A stretch of 64,000 nucleotides of DNA from Site-B1 sp963827785 (GCA_963827785.1 CAWHCT010000038.1:109290-173289); one strand, 5' to 3'. Positions 24,868 through 34,974 are shown, counted from the first letter of the stretch. A program made the numbers and translations. Notes: generated from the sequence alone by a model not told the origin.

Positions 24868-25971
24868 TTAAAACCATTTTCGTCTTTTGAAATACACTAA
24901 CATACCAATAGCAATAATAACCATTACGGCCAACATAATATAATAACTGTATTGAAATTTAAGTTCAGGTAATACTTCAAAGTTTGTACCGTAAATACCT
25001 GCTATAAAGGTTAATGGAATAAATATTACAGAGAAAATTGTCAAGAATTTCATCACATCATTAAGCTTACTGCTTATTGTGGTGTGATAGATGTTTAGCT
25101 GGTCCGATAGAATCTCTCTGTAAGTTTCAGAAGACTCAGTGGCCTGATTGATATTGTCCAGTAATTCCTTAAAATGAACATATGTACTCTCATCAATGAA
25201 TTCAGACTCCATCTTTGAAAGAGTTAAGATCATTTCTTTAGCAGGCATTATGTTCTTTCGTATGTAATTTAGTTCACGTTTATAACTATAAATTTCATCA
25301 ATCACACTTTTTCTCGGTTCCAGCAATAAAGTTTCTTCAAGTGTTTCTATCTTTTCACCCAGATCACCTATGATGTAGATATAATTATCGACAACAATAT
25401 CCAACAGAGCATAGGCAAGATAGTCGGTACCTCCTGCACGTATTCTTTTTTTCTGAAGTCTGATGCGTTCTCTTACAGGTTCAAAAACATCACCTTTTTT
25501 TTCCTGAAAAGAGATCAGGACATTCTCAGTTATAATTAAACTAAGATTTTCCGCATTTATGTGTTCTGTATCTTCATTTTGCTGAAGCATTTTAATGGAA
25601 ATACTAACGCAATTGGCATGCTCCTTAACATTCGGTCTTCTGTGCACATCCAAAACTTCTGCCATAACTAATTTATCAAACTCAAATGCAGTAGTGACCT
25701 CCTGCATGATCTCCAGATTGTGTAAACCATCAACGTTAAACCAAGTTACGGTAGGCTTTTTATAATATTTTAAAACTTCCCTGACCTTTTTAACAGCACT
25801 TTCTTCCAATTTATCTGCGTCATAATCAATAACCCGCAACAAAACCTTATCTAACTTTTGATTGCCTCTAAAAATGAGTTCATCTGGTGACAGGCCAATT
25901 TCTTTGCGGTCTTTCTTAACGAATCTGGTAATCCTTTTTATATTTTTATCGTTTATTTTCATAAATATCAA
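24868..25971 (-). CDS. corA: CorA-family divalent metal transporter with GTN in place of GMN
   Basis: 367 aa. Large N-terminal cytoplasmic domain, then the long stalk helix and two membrane helices at the C-terminus (FLTIFSVIFIPLTFIAGIYG and YYIMLAVMVIIAIGMLVYF) followed by KRRKWF. The pore-mouth signature normally YGMNF reads YGTNF here (codon ACA for Thr). The start at 25971 or the ATG nine bases downstream cannot be distinguished. Mg2+, Co2+ or Ni2+ are possible substrates; the altered filter could change selectivity. Confidence 0.88.
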   Translation of the reverse strand: MIFMKINDKNIKRITRFVKKDRKEIGLSPDELIFRGNQKLDKVLLRVIDYDADKLEESAVKKVREVLKYYKKPTVTWFNVDGLHNLEIMQEVTTAFEFDKLVMAEVLDVHRRPNVKEHANCVSISIKMLQQNEDTEHINAENLSLIITENVLISFQEKKGDVFEPVRERIRLQKKRIRAGGTDYLAYALLDIVVDNYIYIIGDLGEKIETLEETLLLEPRKSVIDEIYSYKRELNYIRKNIMPAKEMILTLSKMESEFIDESTYVHFKELLDNINQATESSETYREILSDQLNIYHTTISSKLNDVMKFLTIFSVIFIPLTFIAGIYGTNFEVLPELKFQYSYYIMLAVMVIIAIGMLVYFKRRKWF

Positions 25972-26023
25972 ATTACATAATAAATATTAAAATCTACAAA
26001 AATCTTATTTAAATCGATAAGTA

Positions 26024-27145
26024 TCATGATATTTTCTTATAACTCCAAACTGCTAATGCATTCATAACAACTGCATATAACAGTGTTTTGAATAATTGAG
26101 GAAGTATATCACTTATTCCTGATCCTTTTAACATCACCATTCGCATGACCTGAACGAAGTATTTTATTGGGTTAAATTCAGTGATTACCTGGGCCCAATA
26201 AGGCATACTCTCTATAGGCGTAAACAATCCACTCATCAAAATAAAGATCACCATAAAAAACCACGCAATGAACATAGCCTGTTGCTGTGTATCTGTAAAG
26301 TTTGAAATAAATAATCCTATTCCTAATATCACCAATATGTATATGGATGTATAACCATACATTAGAGTTAAACTACCAATCATAGGGACGTTAAAAATTA
26401 CCTTCGCTATTATTAATCCAACAGTTAATAAAATAATCCCAAGGACCAAGAATGGAAACAATTTTCCAATGATGAACTGACTCTTTTTAATAGGAGTAAC
26501 ATTGATCTGTTCTAGAGTGCCAATTTCCTTTTCTCGTACAATATTCATGCCTGATAGGAACAAGGTGATCATTGTAACCAGTAATACCAATATTCCCGGA
26601 ACCATAAAGGTCTTATAATTTAAAGTCTCGTTATACCAGAATGAGGGAATGGAATCAATACTGACAGGTTGATCCTGCATACCTGACAACTCACTTAATT
26701 TGGCCCTAACTCCTTTATTATAACGCTGTAAAATTTGAAGAATGTAAACGTTTATAACACCTGCAGCAGCCCCATCAATTGCATTGATAGTTACCCCAAG
26801 ATCAGCTAATTTGTCTTTTACCAGATCTCGTTCAAAGTTAATTGGGATCTCTATAACAACATCAACATCCCCTTTCAACATGGCTGAATTGGCAAAATCT
26901 TCAGAGGGATATTCATCAACAATATTAAAATAAGTTGAGGCCTCAAATTTTTCAAGTAGGGCTCTGGAGGAAGTGGAGTGATCCTTATCTATATAAGCAA
27001 ATTTAATATCCTTGATATCAAAAGTCGCAGCATTAGCCAGAATGATCAGCTGTATGAGTGGCATCACAAAGATAATTGGCAACATGGCTTTATTTCTAAA
27101 GATCTGTCTGAACTCTTTTTGTATTATGAATCCTAAGGTCTGCAT
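26024..27145 (-). CDS. ABC-2 type efflux permease (YbhR-like)
   Basis: 373 aa. One N-terminal helix, a large extracytoplasmic domain, then five C-terminal helices (FMVPGILVLLVTMITLFLSG, FPFLVLGIILLTVGLIIAKVIF, and further). Contains the ABC-2 signature SGMNIVREKEIGTLEQINVTP. It is the last gene of a seven-gene export operon; its start overlaps the stop of its paralogue by one base. Substrate unknown; the YbhGFSR system it resembles exports drugs. Confidence 0.88.
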   Translation of the reverse strand: MQTLGFIIQKEFRQIFRNKAMLPIIFVMPLIQLIILANAATFDIKDIKFAYIDKDHSTSSRALLEKFEASTYFNIVDEYPSEDFANSAMLKGDVDVVIEIPINFERDLVKDKLADLGVTINAIDGAAAGVINVYILQILQRYNKGVRAKLSELSGMQDQPVSIDSIPSFWYNETLNYKTFMVPGILVLLVTMITLFLSGMNIVREKEIGTLEQINVTPIKKSQFIIGKLFPFLVLGIILLTVGLIIAKVIFNVPMIGSLTLMYGYTSIYILVILGIGLFISNFTDTQQQAMFIAWFFMVIFILMSGLFTPIESMPYWAQVITEFNPIKYFVQVMRMVMLKGSGISDILPQLFKTLLYAVVMNALAVWSYKKIS

Positions 27146-28251
27146 TATTCCAATCGTATTTTATAGTTCTTGACACTCAGTGTTAAAAAGAAAGCCGTCA
27201 TACCAATTAATATCAATGTATCCTTCCACAAATAGGAAATACCAACGCCTTTCAGCATGATTCCTTTTAAAATGATGATAAACCATTTTGCCGGAATGAT
27301 ATTGCTGATGATTTGCAAGGGTAATGGCATACTGGAAATAGGGAAGATGAAACCCGATAGTAGAATAGTCGGTAACATCAATCCCATTAAGGAGATCATC
27401 ATAGCCGTTTGTTGCGTTGCCGAAATGGTAGATATTAAAATACCTAAGGCTAACGAAGTAATGATGAAAAGGATACTTTGTGCTCCAAGAAGGAGAAAAC
27501 TGCCCTGGACTGGCATTCCAAATACAAAAATGCTCAATATGATTATTACTAATGCATTAATTATTGACAAAAAGATATATGGAACCACTTTACCTACAAT
27601 AACCTGAAATGGTTTTAAAGGAGAAACAAGCAATATTTCCATAGTTCCTAATTCTTTTTCTCGTGTAATGGAAATGGATGTCATCATCGCTGAAACCAGC
27701 ATCAGGATAATGGTCATTACCCCCGGAACAAACATATAGACACCCTTTAATTCCGGGTTATACACCATTCTGGTTTGAGGAATGATCTGATATGGTACTG
27801 ATATGTCTTTATTTTGTTCACTCTGATATTTTTGTAAAATAGCGTTAACATAATTACTGATGGTGTTGGCAGTATTAGGGTCAGTAGCGTCTGTAGTTAC
27901 CTGAACTACTGCGTGATGTTCTTTTATCAGATCCTGACTAAAATTCTTTTGGAAGGTTAGTACTGCCTTTACTTTACCTTTTTTAAAAACAGCTTCAATA
28001 TCCTTTTCACTTTCTAAAAGCTCTTCAATGGTGAAATAATTAGATGAGGCTATTTTGTTAATGATCTCTTGTGTATTCAAATCTTTAGAATGATCTAGAA
28101 TGGCGATATCTACATTATTGATCTCATTGGTAATGGCAAATCCAAACAACATGATCTGAGCTACAGGCATTCCGAATAAAATAAATAAAGACCTCCTGTC
28201 TCTGAAGATATGGTAGAATTCCTTAAGTACAAATCCTATAAATCGCTTCAT
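27145..28251 (-). CDS. ABC-2 type efflux permease (YbhS-like)
   Basis: 368 aa with the same layout as its neighbour and the signature MTSISITREKELGTMEILLVSP followed by LKPFQVIVGKVVPYI. The two permeases likely form a heterodimer. The start overlaps the upstream ATPase gene by four bases (ATGA), a sign of tight translational coupling. Confidence 0.88.
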   Translation of the reverse strand: MKRFIGFVLKEFYHIFRDRRSLFILFGMPVAQIMLFGFAITNEINNVDIAILDHSKDLNTQEIINKIASSNYFTIEELLESEKDIEAVFKKGKVKAVLTFQKNFSQDLIKEHHAVVQVTTDATDPNTANTISNYVNAILQKYQSEQNKDISVPYQIIPQTRMVYNPELKGVYMFVPGVMTIILMLVSAMMTSISITREKELGTMEILLVSPLKPFQVIVGKVVPYIFLSIINALVIIILSIFVFGMPVQGSFLLLGAQSILFIITSLALGILISTISATQQTAMMISLMGLMLPTILLSGFIFPISSMPLPLQIISNIIPAKWFIIILKGIMLKGVGISYLWKDTLILIGMTAFFLTLSVKNYKIRLE

Positions 28252-28976
28252 CCTCTTGCCAGTTTTAAGAAAACATCATTCATGGTTTCTGCCTTATATT
28301 TTGCCTTTAATCTTGTAGGCGTATCCAAAGCTTCAATCTTACCATTCACCATTATGGAAACCCTATCGCAATATTCGGCTTCATCCATATAATGTGTGGT
28401 TACAAAAACAGTTGTTCCATGATGTGCTGCTTTATAGATCATTTCCCAGAATTGGCGTCTCGTAATAGGGTCTACACCACCGGTTGGTTCATCTAAAAAC
28501 ACAATTTTTGGATCATGTATTAGTGATACCGAAAATGCCAGCTTTTGTTTCCAGCCTAATGGGAGTGAACCAACTAATTGATTAGCGACTTCCTCTAATC
28601 CTAATTCATCAATTAAAGTATTGGCTTTTTCTTTTATTCTAGCTCTGGTTAAGCCATAAATACCTCCAAAAAAAGTAATATTTTCTTTTACAGTCAAATC
28701 ATCATACAAAGCAAATTTCTGGCTCATATACCCAATGTTTTCCTTGATGTCATTCGCATTCGTGTAGACATCAAATCCTGCTACCTTAGCATCTCCTGAA
28801 GTTGGACTGGAAATTCCGATAAGCATTTTCATTGCTGTGGTCTTGCCGGCGCCATTGGCCCCTAAAAATCCGAAGATCTCACCTTTGTTGACATGAAAAC
28901 TGATTGCATCAACTGCAGTAAAATCACCAAACTTTTTGGTTAAACCTTCAACTTCTATAACATGATCATTGTTCAT
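28248..28976 (-). CDS. ABC transporter ATPase, second of the split pair
   Basis: 242 aa. Walker A GANGAGKTT, Q-loop YMSQKFALYDDL, signature-like LPLGWKQKLAFSVSL (in place of LSGG-x-x-Q), Walker B KIVFLDEPTGGVDP and H-loop THYMDEAEYC. The signature is a PLGWKQ variant also seen in the C-terminal half of YbhF-like ATPases, which supports the view that this pair is a split YbhF. It overlaps the upstream ATPase gene by four bases. Confidence 0.9.
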   Translation of the reverse strand: MNNDHVIEVEGLTKKFGDFTAVDAISFHVNKGEIFGFLGANGAGKTTAMKMLIGISSPTSGDAKVAGFDVYTNANDIKENIGYMSQKFALYDDLTVKENITFFGGIYGLTRARIKEKANTLIDELGLEEVANQLVGSLPLGWKQKLAFSVSLIHDPKIVFLDEPTGGVDPITRRQFWEMIYKAAHHGTTVFVTTHYMDEAEYCDRVSIMVNGKIEALDTPTRLKAKYKAETMNDVFLKLARG

Positions 28977-29878
28977 TCTTTTGCGAGTGCCATAAAGGTG
29001 TCCTCAATAGTGGGTTTTGTCCTTTCTACGGTCACCTCTTTAAGTTCTTTTGATGCTAAATAATTTTTGAGTACTTCTATGCTAAAACCTTCTCTTTTAT
29101 CTGTGTAGTGGATGTATTCACCAAATGGGTAGGCACTATGCGTAAATTCATAAGTTGCCAGATTGCTAATTAGTTCATACATGTTATGAGCCTTAACATT
29201 GTAAATAGCTTTTTTAAAATTGTTCACAATAGCTTCAGGCGTATCGATTTGCAATAATTTACCATCTTGAATCAGCGCAATTCTGTCACATAAAGCTGCT
29301 TCATCCATATATGGTGTAGAAACCAGAATAGTAATACCTTTTTTTTGTAAGCGTTTTAACATTTCCCAGAATTCTTTTCTGGAAACCGGATCTACGCCTG
29401 TTGTAGGTTCATCTAAAAACAATACATCTGGTTTATGTATCAAAGCACAACACAGTGCAAGTTTTTGTTTCATTCCACCGGAAAGTTTTCCTGCTCTTCG
29501 GTCTTTAAAGGGTTCTATTTGAACATAGATCTCTTTGATGAGGTCATAATTCTCTTGTATAGTTGTTCCGAATATGGTAGCGAAAAAAGTTAAATTCTCT
29601 TCTACTGTAAGATCTTGGTATAAAGAGAATCTCCCCGGCATATAACCTACAGAATTCCTGATCTTTTTATAATCCATCAGGACGTCATAATTTGTAACGC
29701 TCGCCATACCTTCATCAGCAATTAATAGTGTTGTTAGTATGCGGAATAATGTTGTTTTTCCAGCACCATCAGGACCAATAAGACCAAATAATTCGCCTTC
29801 TTTCACTTCAAAAGAAATGTTCTCCAGCGCTTTGACCTTGTTATATGATTTTGAAATGTTATGAACGGAAATACTCAT
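28973..29878 (-). CDS. ABC transporter ATPase, first of the split pair
   Basis: 301 aa. Walker A GPDGAGKTT, Q-loop-equivalent MPGRFSLYQDL (Gln replaced by G/R), intact signature LSGGMKQKLALCCAL, Walker B DVLFLDEPTTGVDP, and STPYMDEA where the H-loop His is replaced. The missing Q and H residues match the N-terminal half of YbhF-type fused ATPases, so the pair probably forms one normal and one degenerate ATP site. Five bases separate it from the fusion-protein gene upstream. Confidence 0.9.
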   Translation of the reverse strand: MSISVHNISKSYNKVKALENISFEVKEGELFGLIGPDGAGKTTLFRILTTLLIADEGMASVTNYDVLMDYKKIRNSVGYMPGRFSLYQDLTVEENLTFFATIFGTTIQENYDLIKEIYVQIEPFKDRRAGKLSGGMKQKLALCCALIHKPDVLFLDEPTTGVDPVSRKEFWEMLKRLQKKGITILVSTPYMDEAALCDRIALIQDGKLLQIDTPEAIVNNFKKAIYNVKAHNMYELISNLATYEFTHSAYPFGEYIHYTDKREGFSIEVLKNYLASKELKEVTVERTKPTIEDTFMALAKE

Positions 29879-29883
29879 TTATG

Positions 29884-30777
29884 TTATTCTGATTTTAACC
29901 ACATTTCTGCCGGCATTCCAATCTTAATACTGCCATCATTCTCTACATCAATTTTCACAGCGTAAACCAGAGAAACACGTTCTTCTTTAGTCTGAATGAT
30001 CTTTGGTGTGAATTCTGCTTCTGAAGCAATCCAACTAATAGTTCCGGAATAAGATTTCATGGCGTTTCCATCATCTAGCTTAACATTAACCTCATCACCA
30101 ATCTTTAGTTCTGCCAATTGGGTTTCGCTCACAAAAACGCGCAGCTGCATGGTTTTTAGATCTGCAATCTTATATAATGGTTTCCCAAATGCTGTTATCT
30201 CATAAGGTTCTGCGTAAGTGGTTAACACGGTGCCCGAAATAGGATTAATGATCTTGCATTTTTTGATCTTATCATTAAGTTGGTCAATTTGAATATCAAT
30301 GCTTTTAAGTTCATTCACAACTGGTGAATTCTGAGTTTCAACACTATTGATCTGCTGTTTAATAACATTTATCTCTCCATTGACATCATCTAATTGCTTT
30401 TGAGTGGCTGCGTTATCCTTAAGCATGTTTTCAATGCGTTCCTTATTTACAGATGCTGTATTCAACTGAGCTTTTAAAACATCAATTTGGGATAATACGC
30501 CTCTTGATTTAGATCGGAGGACGTCTTTGGATATTTTTAATTGTTCACGCTGAAGGTGAAGCGGAATGGTATCAACATAACCGATGAATACTTCTTTGTT
30601 AACAGTATCACCTTCATTAATATTGAATTGCATAAGTTTACCGTTAGATTCAGCTGAAACAGTGATCTCTGTGGCTTCAAAATTCCCATAACCATCTGCT
30701 TTGCCGTTGCTGTCCTTACAGCTAAACATAATAAGAGTGATTATAGTTATAACTAAAAATATTTTATTGTTTTTCAT
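29884..30777 (-). CDS. Membrane fusion lipoprotein of the export operon (YbhG/HlyD-like)
   Basis: The ATG at 30777 (MKNNKIFLVITIITL) is preferred: it gives a lipoprotein signal with lipobox LIMFSC, whereas the longer frame from 30825 overlaps the TolC gene. The 297-aa product has the lipoyl-like first half NGKLMQFNINEGDTVNK, a long alpha-helical hairpin (about residues 70-165), the second lipoyl half ISGTVLTTYAEPYEI and a beta-barrel (LRVFVSETQLAELKIGDEV). It links the inner-membrane permease to TolC. Confidence 0.88.
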   Translation of the reverse strand: MKNNKIFLVITIITLIMFSCKDSNGKADGYGNFEATEITVSAESNGKLMQFNINEGDTVNKEVFIGYVDTIPLHLQREQLKISKDVLRSKSRGVLSQIDVLKAQLNTASVNKERIENMLKDNAATQKQLDDVNGEINVIKQQINSVETQNSPVVNELKSIDIQIDQLNDKIKKCKIINPISGTVLTTYAEPYEITAFGKPLYKIADLKTMQLRVFVSETQLAELKIGDEVNVKLDDGNAMKSYSGTISWIASEAEFTPKIIQTKEERVSLVYAVKIDVENDGSIKIGMPAEMWLKSE

Positions 30778-30787
30778 AGTATTCAGT

Positions 30788-32042
30788 TTATTGGCCTTTA
30801 ATAACATTATAGTTCGCTTTTGCAAGTTGAAGTTGAATTTTATGTGTTACAAGAGTGTTTTGATCTTCGTATAGGTTGGTGAATTCGGTAAGATAATCTG
30901 ATGATGTAATGACACCATTTTTGAGTTGAGAATCCTTCATTTCTAATACTTCCTTGCGAAGTTCCATAATCTTTTCATCCGAGTTTATCAGATTATTTAT
31001 CTTTTCTATTTCGATTTGTTGCTCATTCATTTCAATTGATGTTTTCAAGTCAAAAACCTCTTTTTCATTGCTAATGATGTCCTTATTTATGGCTAAAGAC
31101 TGTCGTTCTAACTTAGTTTTGTTCCAGTCAAATACTTTCCAGTTTAGTTGAAGTCCCGCTATGTAAAATGTTTGAAATGAGTTATCTAACATATTAAGTC
31201 CCGGATTACCATAGCCACCCGTAGCAAAGCTGGAGAGTTTGAGACTATTGGTTTTAGATAACAACTTTTCAGAATTATCTAACTCGAGTTGTTTCAGATC
31301 AAAGAGTTCAATTTCCGGTCTCAAAACAGGAGAAGAGACATCTATATTAACCAAAGGAGTTTCAAAACTGGTATTGTTTTTTAAATCAATTCCTAAAAGT
31401 GACGACAACGACCCAATCAAAGTGCTTTTATTGGCACTGATCTCAGTATGATTGCTGCTGTATTTTTAGAAGTTCCACTTCCAGTATTTTATCAGAAGAG
31501 GGTAGAAGCACACCATTTTTAACTCCGGAGCGTACTTCCTTTAATTTTTCCTGAAGCTGTAATTCTCTTGCAGAAAGTAAAGCCTGTTTTTCCTGAGTTA
31601 ACAAAATTGAAAAATAGAGTTGGTTGACCTGAGTTTTAATTTGGTATAAATTTACCTCTACCTGTTTTTTCTTAGATAGCGATTGAGCAGATTTTAACTG
31701 TTCCTGAGCATCAATAAGTCCACCGGCATAGATGAGCTGATTTACCGTAAGTGTGGCCCGATACTGATCTTTGTTTAGAGGCTTTATATTGCTATTGGGA
31801 ATGGGAACTTCGATCACTTCAGATTGATAGGTAGCCTGTGCAGACAGATTGAGTTGCGGTAATCTGTCTTTATTGATAGCCTCAATATCCAGATCATTCT
31901 GACTATCTAATATACCGAATTGTTTGTTTAACGGATAGTTGGTGTTGATGAGATCATAACATTCTTTTAAACTGATGGATTCCTGTGACCATCCTAATAC
32001 TATAAAAAATAAAAGAACACCTGTTAAGAGATTTTTTTTCAT
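30788..32042 (-). pseudogene. TolC-family outer-membrane channel, split by a frameshift
   Basis: The N-terminal part (31443-32042; signal peptide ending LGWSQ, first TolC repeat) runs to LKIQQQSY and stops. The C-terminal part continues from position 31442 in another frame as EISANKSTLIGSLSSLLGID and ends at 30788. Dropping one base (T on the minus strand at 31445) joins QQQSY directly to EISANK, the expected TolC sequence. Intact length would be about 417 aa, normal for the family. If real, the operon would need another TolC, such as the one at 33577. Confidence 0.85.
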
Positions 32043-32043
32043 T

Positions 32044-32658
32044 TTAACTTTGCTTTATCGAATTAATAATAAAGTTAGAAACTTCAATTTTTCGTTCCTC
32101 CATTATCTGTTTAAAAGATTTATCGTCCATATTAGTGAACGCCTTTACCAAAGGTTTTGCAACAAAAGGAAAAATATTCAAAGCAATAATATTTATAAAT
32201 AGTTGTTCAGCCTTTATAGGTTTAATTATGCCTTTTTGAATTTCACCTTCTAGTTGAAGCTTAAATTTATCAATATTAGGGAAGCCACTACTTTTTTGGA
32301 TTTTTAGGATGAAATCAGGATTTCTGTTTAATTCCTGGATCACGAATTTTGGTAAATAAGGATGCTTTAAAAAAAAGGTTATATAATTTCTTGTAAAGTT
32401 TCGAATCTTATTTTCTATAGTAGAGTCATCGTTTAATATTGTACTCAATTGTGGAGCTAAAAGAGCAAAGGCCTTTTTGAAAACGGCTTCAAATAGCAGC
32501 TGTTTACTTCTGTAATAGTAATGAAGCATTGCTTTATTTATTCCTGCCTTATCCGCTATCTCTTGCATTCTGGCTCCTTCCATTCCTTTGTCTTGAAAAA
32601 CATGCTCTGCAGCTTCAAGTATAAGAACTTCTGTAGTTTCGTTTTTAATATTTTTCAT
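32044..32658 (-). CDS. TetR-family repressor of the first export operon (CecR-like)
   Basis: The ATG at 32658 (MKNIKNETTEVLILEAA) is chosen over an upstream in-frame start that would cover the promoter. 204 aa. The helix-turn-helix is EIADKAGINKAMLHYYYRSKQLLFEAVFKK; the C-terminal ligand domain is divergent as usual. The stop is one base before the TolC start, so regulator and efflux genes form one transcript. A palindromic operator lies between its -7 box and the ATG, predicting autorepression of the entire operon. Confidence 0.9.
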   Translation of the reverse strand: MKNIKNETTEVLILEAAEHVFQDKGMEGARMQEIADKAGINKAMLHYYYRSKQLLFEAVFKKAFALLAPQLSTILNDDSTIENKIRNFTRNYITFFLKHPYLPKFVIQELNRNPDFILKIQKSSGFPNIDKFKLQLEGEIQKGIIKPIKAEQLFINIIALNIFPFVAKPLVKAFTNMDDKSFKQIMEERKIEVSNFIINSIKQS

Positions 32659-32672
32659 GCTAACTATATAGT

Positions 32673-32696
32673 TTAACCAAATGGTTAACAAATATA
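32673..32696 (-). promoter_or_regulatory. Promoter and TetR operator of the first export operon
   Basis: Inverted repeat TTAACCA-AA-TGGTTAA (32673-32688) follows an exact minus-strand -7 box TATATTTG (32689-32696). The operator thus covers the start of transcription, 15 bases before the TetR ATG. Confidence 0.6.
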
Positions 32697-32737
32697 AAAA
32701 AATTATCAAAAGAAATATAACATTAAGAAAAAATTGT

Positions 32738-33503
32738 TTACATATTAAAAGTTAGTCCAAAATATAGGTTTGATGTGAAGTCCTTGTCTTCATCAGGAGA
32801 AAAGCTATTATAAAAATAATCGAAGAGTGTAGAAAAACTAATCGACTTACTTATCGGGATTTCGCTTCTAAATTGTTGTAAAATTCTATGATTATTAATA
32901 TTGGAATATAAGGGTTGAAAATAGGTTGTACTGGTTAGATCTAATTTTGTTTTTGGTAAATTAAAAGAAAAGGATAAATAACTGCTGTTTCTATTATTGT
33001 AGTATTTCTTATCGGTGGACTTCACATTTTCAATTTCATACATATAGGAATTTCCGAAATATGCCTTGATTGATTTTTTTGAAATAAATTTTAAGCGGAT
33101 TCCTGCACCAACTAAGTTTCTGCTGTTGATTTTTAAAAGTTCGTTATTCTGGTTTTGCACAAATGCTTCAAATCGGAATAAATTGTTGAGTTTTTGATTA
33201 TATCTTAAATGAAAGAACCAGGAATTTTGAAAATCCTGAGCTTTACTTCTGATGAGGTTATAATTACCGATAAAAAAATAGATCTTTTTAAGATCCTTGG
33301 ATTTGAGCTGTGTGGTCATGCTGGAACCTATTTGAAAAAGATAGCCACCATTATTGTTTGAGTGGTTAAAGAACAGATCACTTTTCAGCGCAAATCGAAT
33401 AGAGTCCAATTGCATCCTTTTTGATTCAATATTGACCAACTGAGCATTTGATTGACCATAAAAGAATAGAAATACGAAAAGAATAAAGAAGTTGCTTAAT
33501 CAT
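32738..33503 (-). pseudogene. DUF481-like outer-membrane barrel, frameshifted in the signal peptide
   Basis: The body (32738 to about 33494) encodes a barrel-like protein with many alternating aromatic strands (FRFEAFVQNQNNELLKI, NLVGAGIRLKF, SFSTLFDYFYN) ending in the Phe-x-Met pattern GLTFNM. In the same frame upstream lies a perfect signal sequence FFILFVFLFFYGQSNAQ, but it has no start codon; an ATG at 33503 is one base out of frame. Removing one of the two A at 33496-33497 gives MISNFFILFVFLFF. A start at the TTG 33439 would begin after the signal peptide and is unlikely. Confidence 0.7.
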
Positions 33504-33576
33504 ATTACAAAATAGGAAATAATTTTATAAGTGGATTCAACTTACTCTGCAATCCTGCCTTAATTATTTACGCACC

Positions 33577-34971
33577 TTATAATATCATGTTTCCCAACAC
33601 GTTGAATAAATTGGCCTTGGTTTTAAAGAATGCATTTTCCAGGGAAATCGCTTTTAATTTGGCATCAATTAACTTAGATTCCCTTGAATTAACAAGGAAT
33701 AATGAACTTTCACCTAAAAAGAATTTTCGTTCTTCGGCTGCCAACATAGTCTCATAATCACCCACTATTATATTCGTGAAATCTGTTTGGGTTTCAAAGG
33801 ATATTAATTCCTGATTTATAGCCTCAATCTTGTTTTTCAAAGTGACTCTGGTCCCCTGCATTTCAAATTCTATATTATCAAATTTCAATTTGGCCAATTT
33901 TAGTTCGCCTCTTTCCTTTCTTAGAAACAATGGAAAACTAATGTTTAAACCACTTTTGTAAGAAGTGGTATTAAAACTGCTCATTTGATCGACCGTAGGA
34001 GATAAAAAATTGTATTGTAAATCAACTCTTGGAAGCAACTCATTCAATTGCAACCGTCGTTCTATTTCCAAACTCCTTAATTTATAATCCAGAGATTGAA
34101 TTTTAGGATGATTGTCAATAGAGACAATGTCCATATCGAACTGTGTTATATTTAAGGCATCTTCTATTATTTGTGAAGTATTAGCATCAGGAATGACGTT
34201 TTCCTTTAATTCTACCGGAGTATTATCTTGCAACCAAAGATAATTCGACAATTCCAGTGATGATTTAATATATGTTATTCTGGCTTTTTCAAGTTCCAAT
34301 TTACGACTGTTTAAAGTAATACCGGCTTCAAGGGTATCAATTGCAGGTCTTTCTCCCGATTCATAACTTTGCTTGATGCCATCTAGCCTTATTTCAGCAT
34401 TTTTTAAAAAGGATTCAAATACTTGTTTTTCATTATAGGCTTTCAACCAGTTAAAATAAGTGACTGAGGCCTGGTAAAAAATATTGTTAACCATTAATTG
34501 TCTGTCGGCCTGTGCCTGCTTCGTATAAAGTTTGGCTTGCTTCAACATTGCCATTCTCTCATTGATCAGCAATCCTCTGGCCAGGGAAACTGAAACACCA
34601 ACACTATACAATCCATCCTCAGGTAAATTAGCTTCAGGATTTAAAAACAGGCCTTCGTTATTCTCAAAATTTGCTTTTAACTCTACACCATACCAGGTTG
34701 GTATTTTAAAAGTTGAATTCAATTTATCAAAATATTCGCTGTCCTTGAACTGCTTCCTGTCATAATCAACTTCAAATTTAGGATCAAAGGCACCACGTGA
34801 TTTCAAAAGTTTAGCTTCACTTTCAGTAATCAATAAATTAGCCTGCTTCACCAATGGATGATAGCTTTTAACGTAGCCTAAATATTCTGATAGCGTCAAT
34901 TCCGTCAACGACTCCTGACCAAAAGACAATCCAAATGCCATAAAAAGTAATCCGAAAATTAAATTTTTCAT
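33577..34971 (-). CDS. TolC-family outer-membrane channel of the second export operon
   Basis: 464 aa, with signal peptide (LLFMAFGLSFGQ) and two long helical repeats typical of TolC: KSYHPLVKQANLLITESEAKLL in the first half, DNHPKIQSLDYKLRSLEIERRLQLNELLPRVDLQYNF in the second. Intact, full length. It lies three bases downstream of the HlyD gene and so belongs to the ABC/HlyD/TolC set. Confidence 0.9.
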   Translation of the reverse strand: MKNLIFGLLFMAFGLSFGQESLTELTLSEYLGYVKSYHPLVKQANLLITESEAKLLKSRGAFDPKFEVDYDRKQFKDSEYFDKLNSTFKIPTWYGVELKANFENNEGLFLNPEANLPEDGLYSVGVSVSLARGLLINERMAMLKQAKLYTKQAQADRQLMVNNIFYQASVTYFNWLKAYNEKQVFESFLKNAEIRLDGIKQSYESGERPAIDTLEAGITLNSRKLELEKARITYIKSSLELSNYLWLQDNTPVELKENVIPDANTSQIIEDALNITQFDMDIVSIDNHPKIQSLDYKLRSLEIERRLQLNELLPRVDLQYNFLSPTVDQMSSFNTTSYKSGLNISFPLFLRKERGELKLAKLKFDNIEFEMQGTRVTLKNKIEAINQELISFETQTDFTNIIVGDYETMLAAEERKFFLGESSLFLVNSRESKLIDAKLKAISLENAFFKTKANLFNVLGNMIL

Positions 34972-34974
34972 CGG

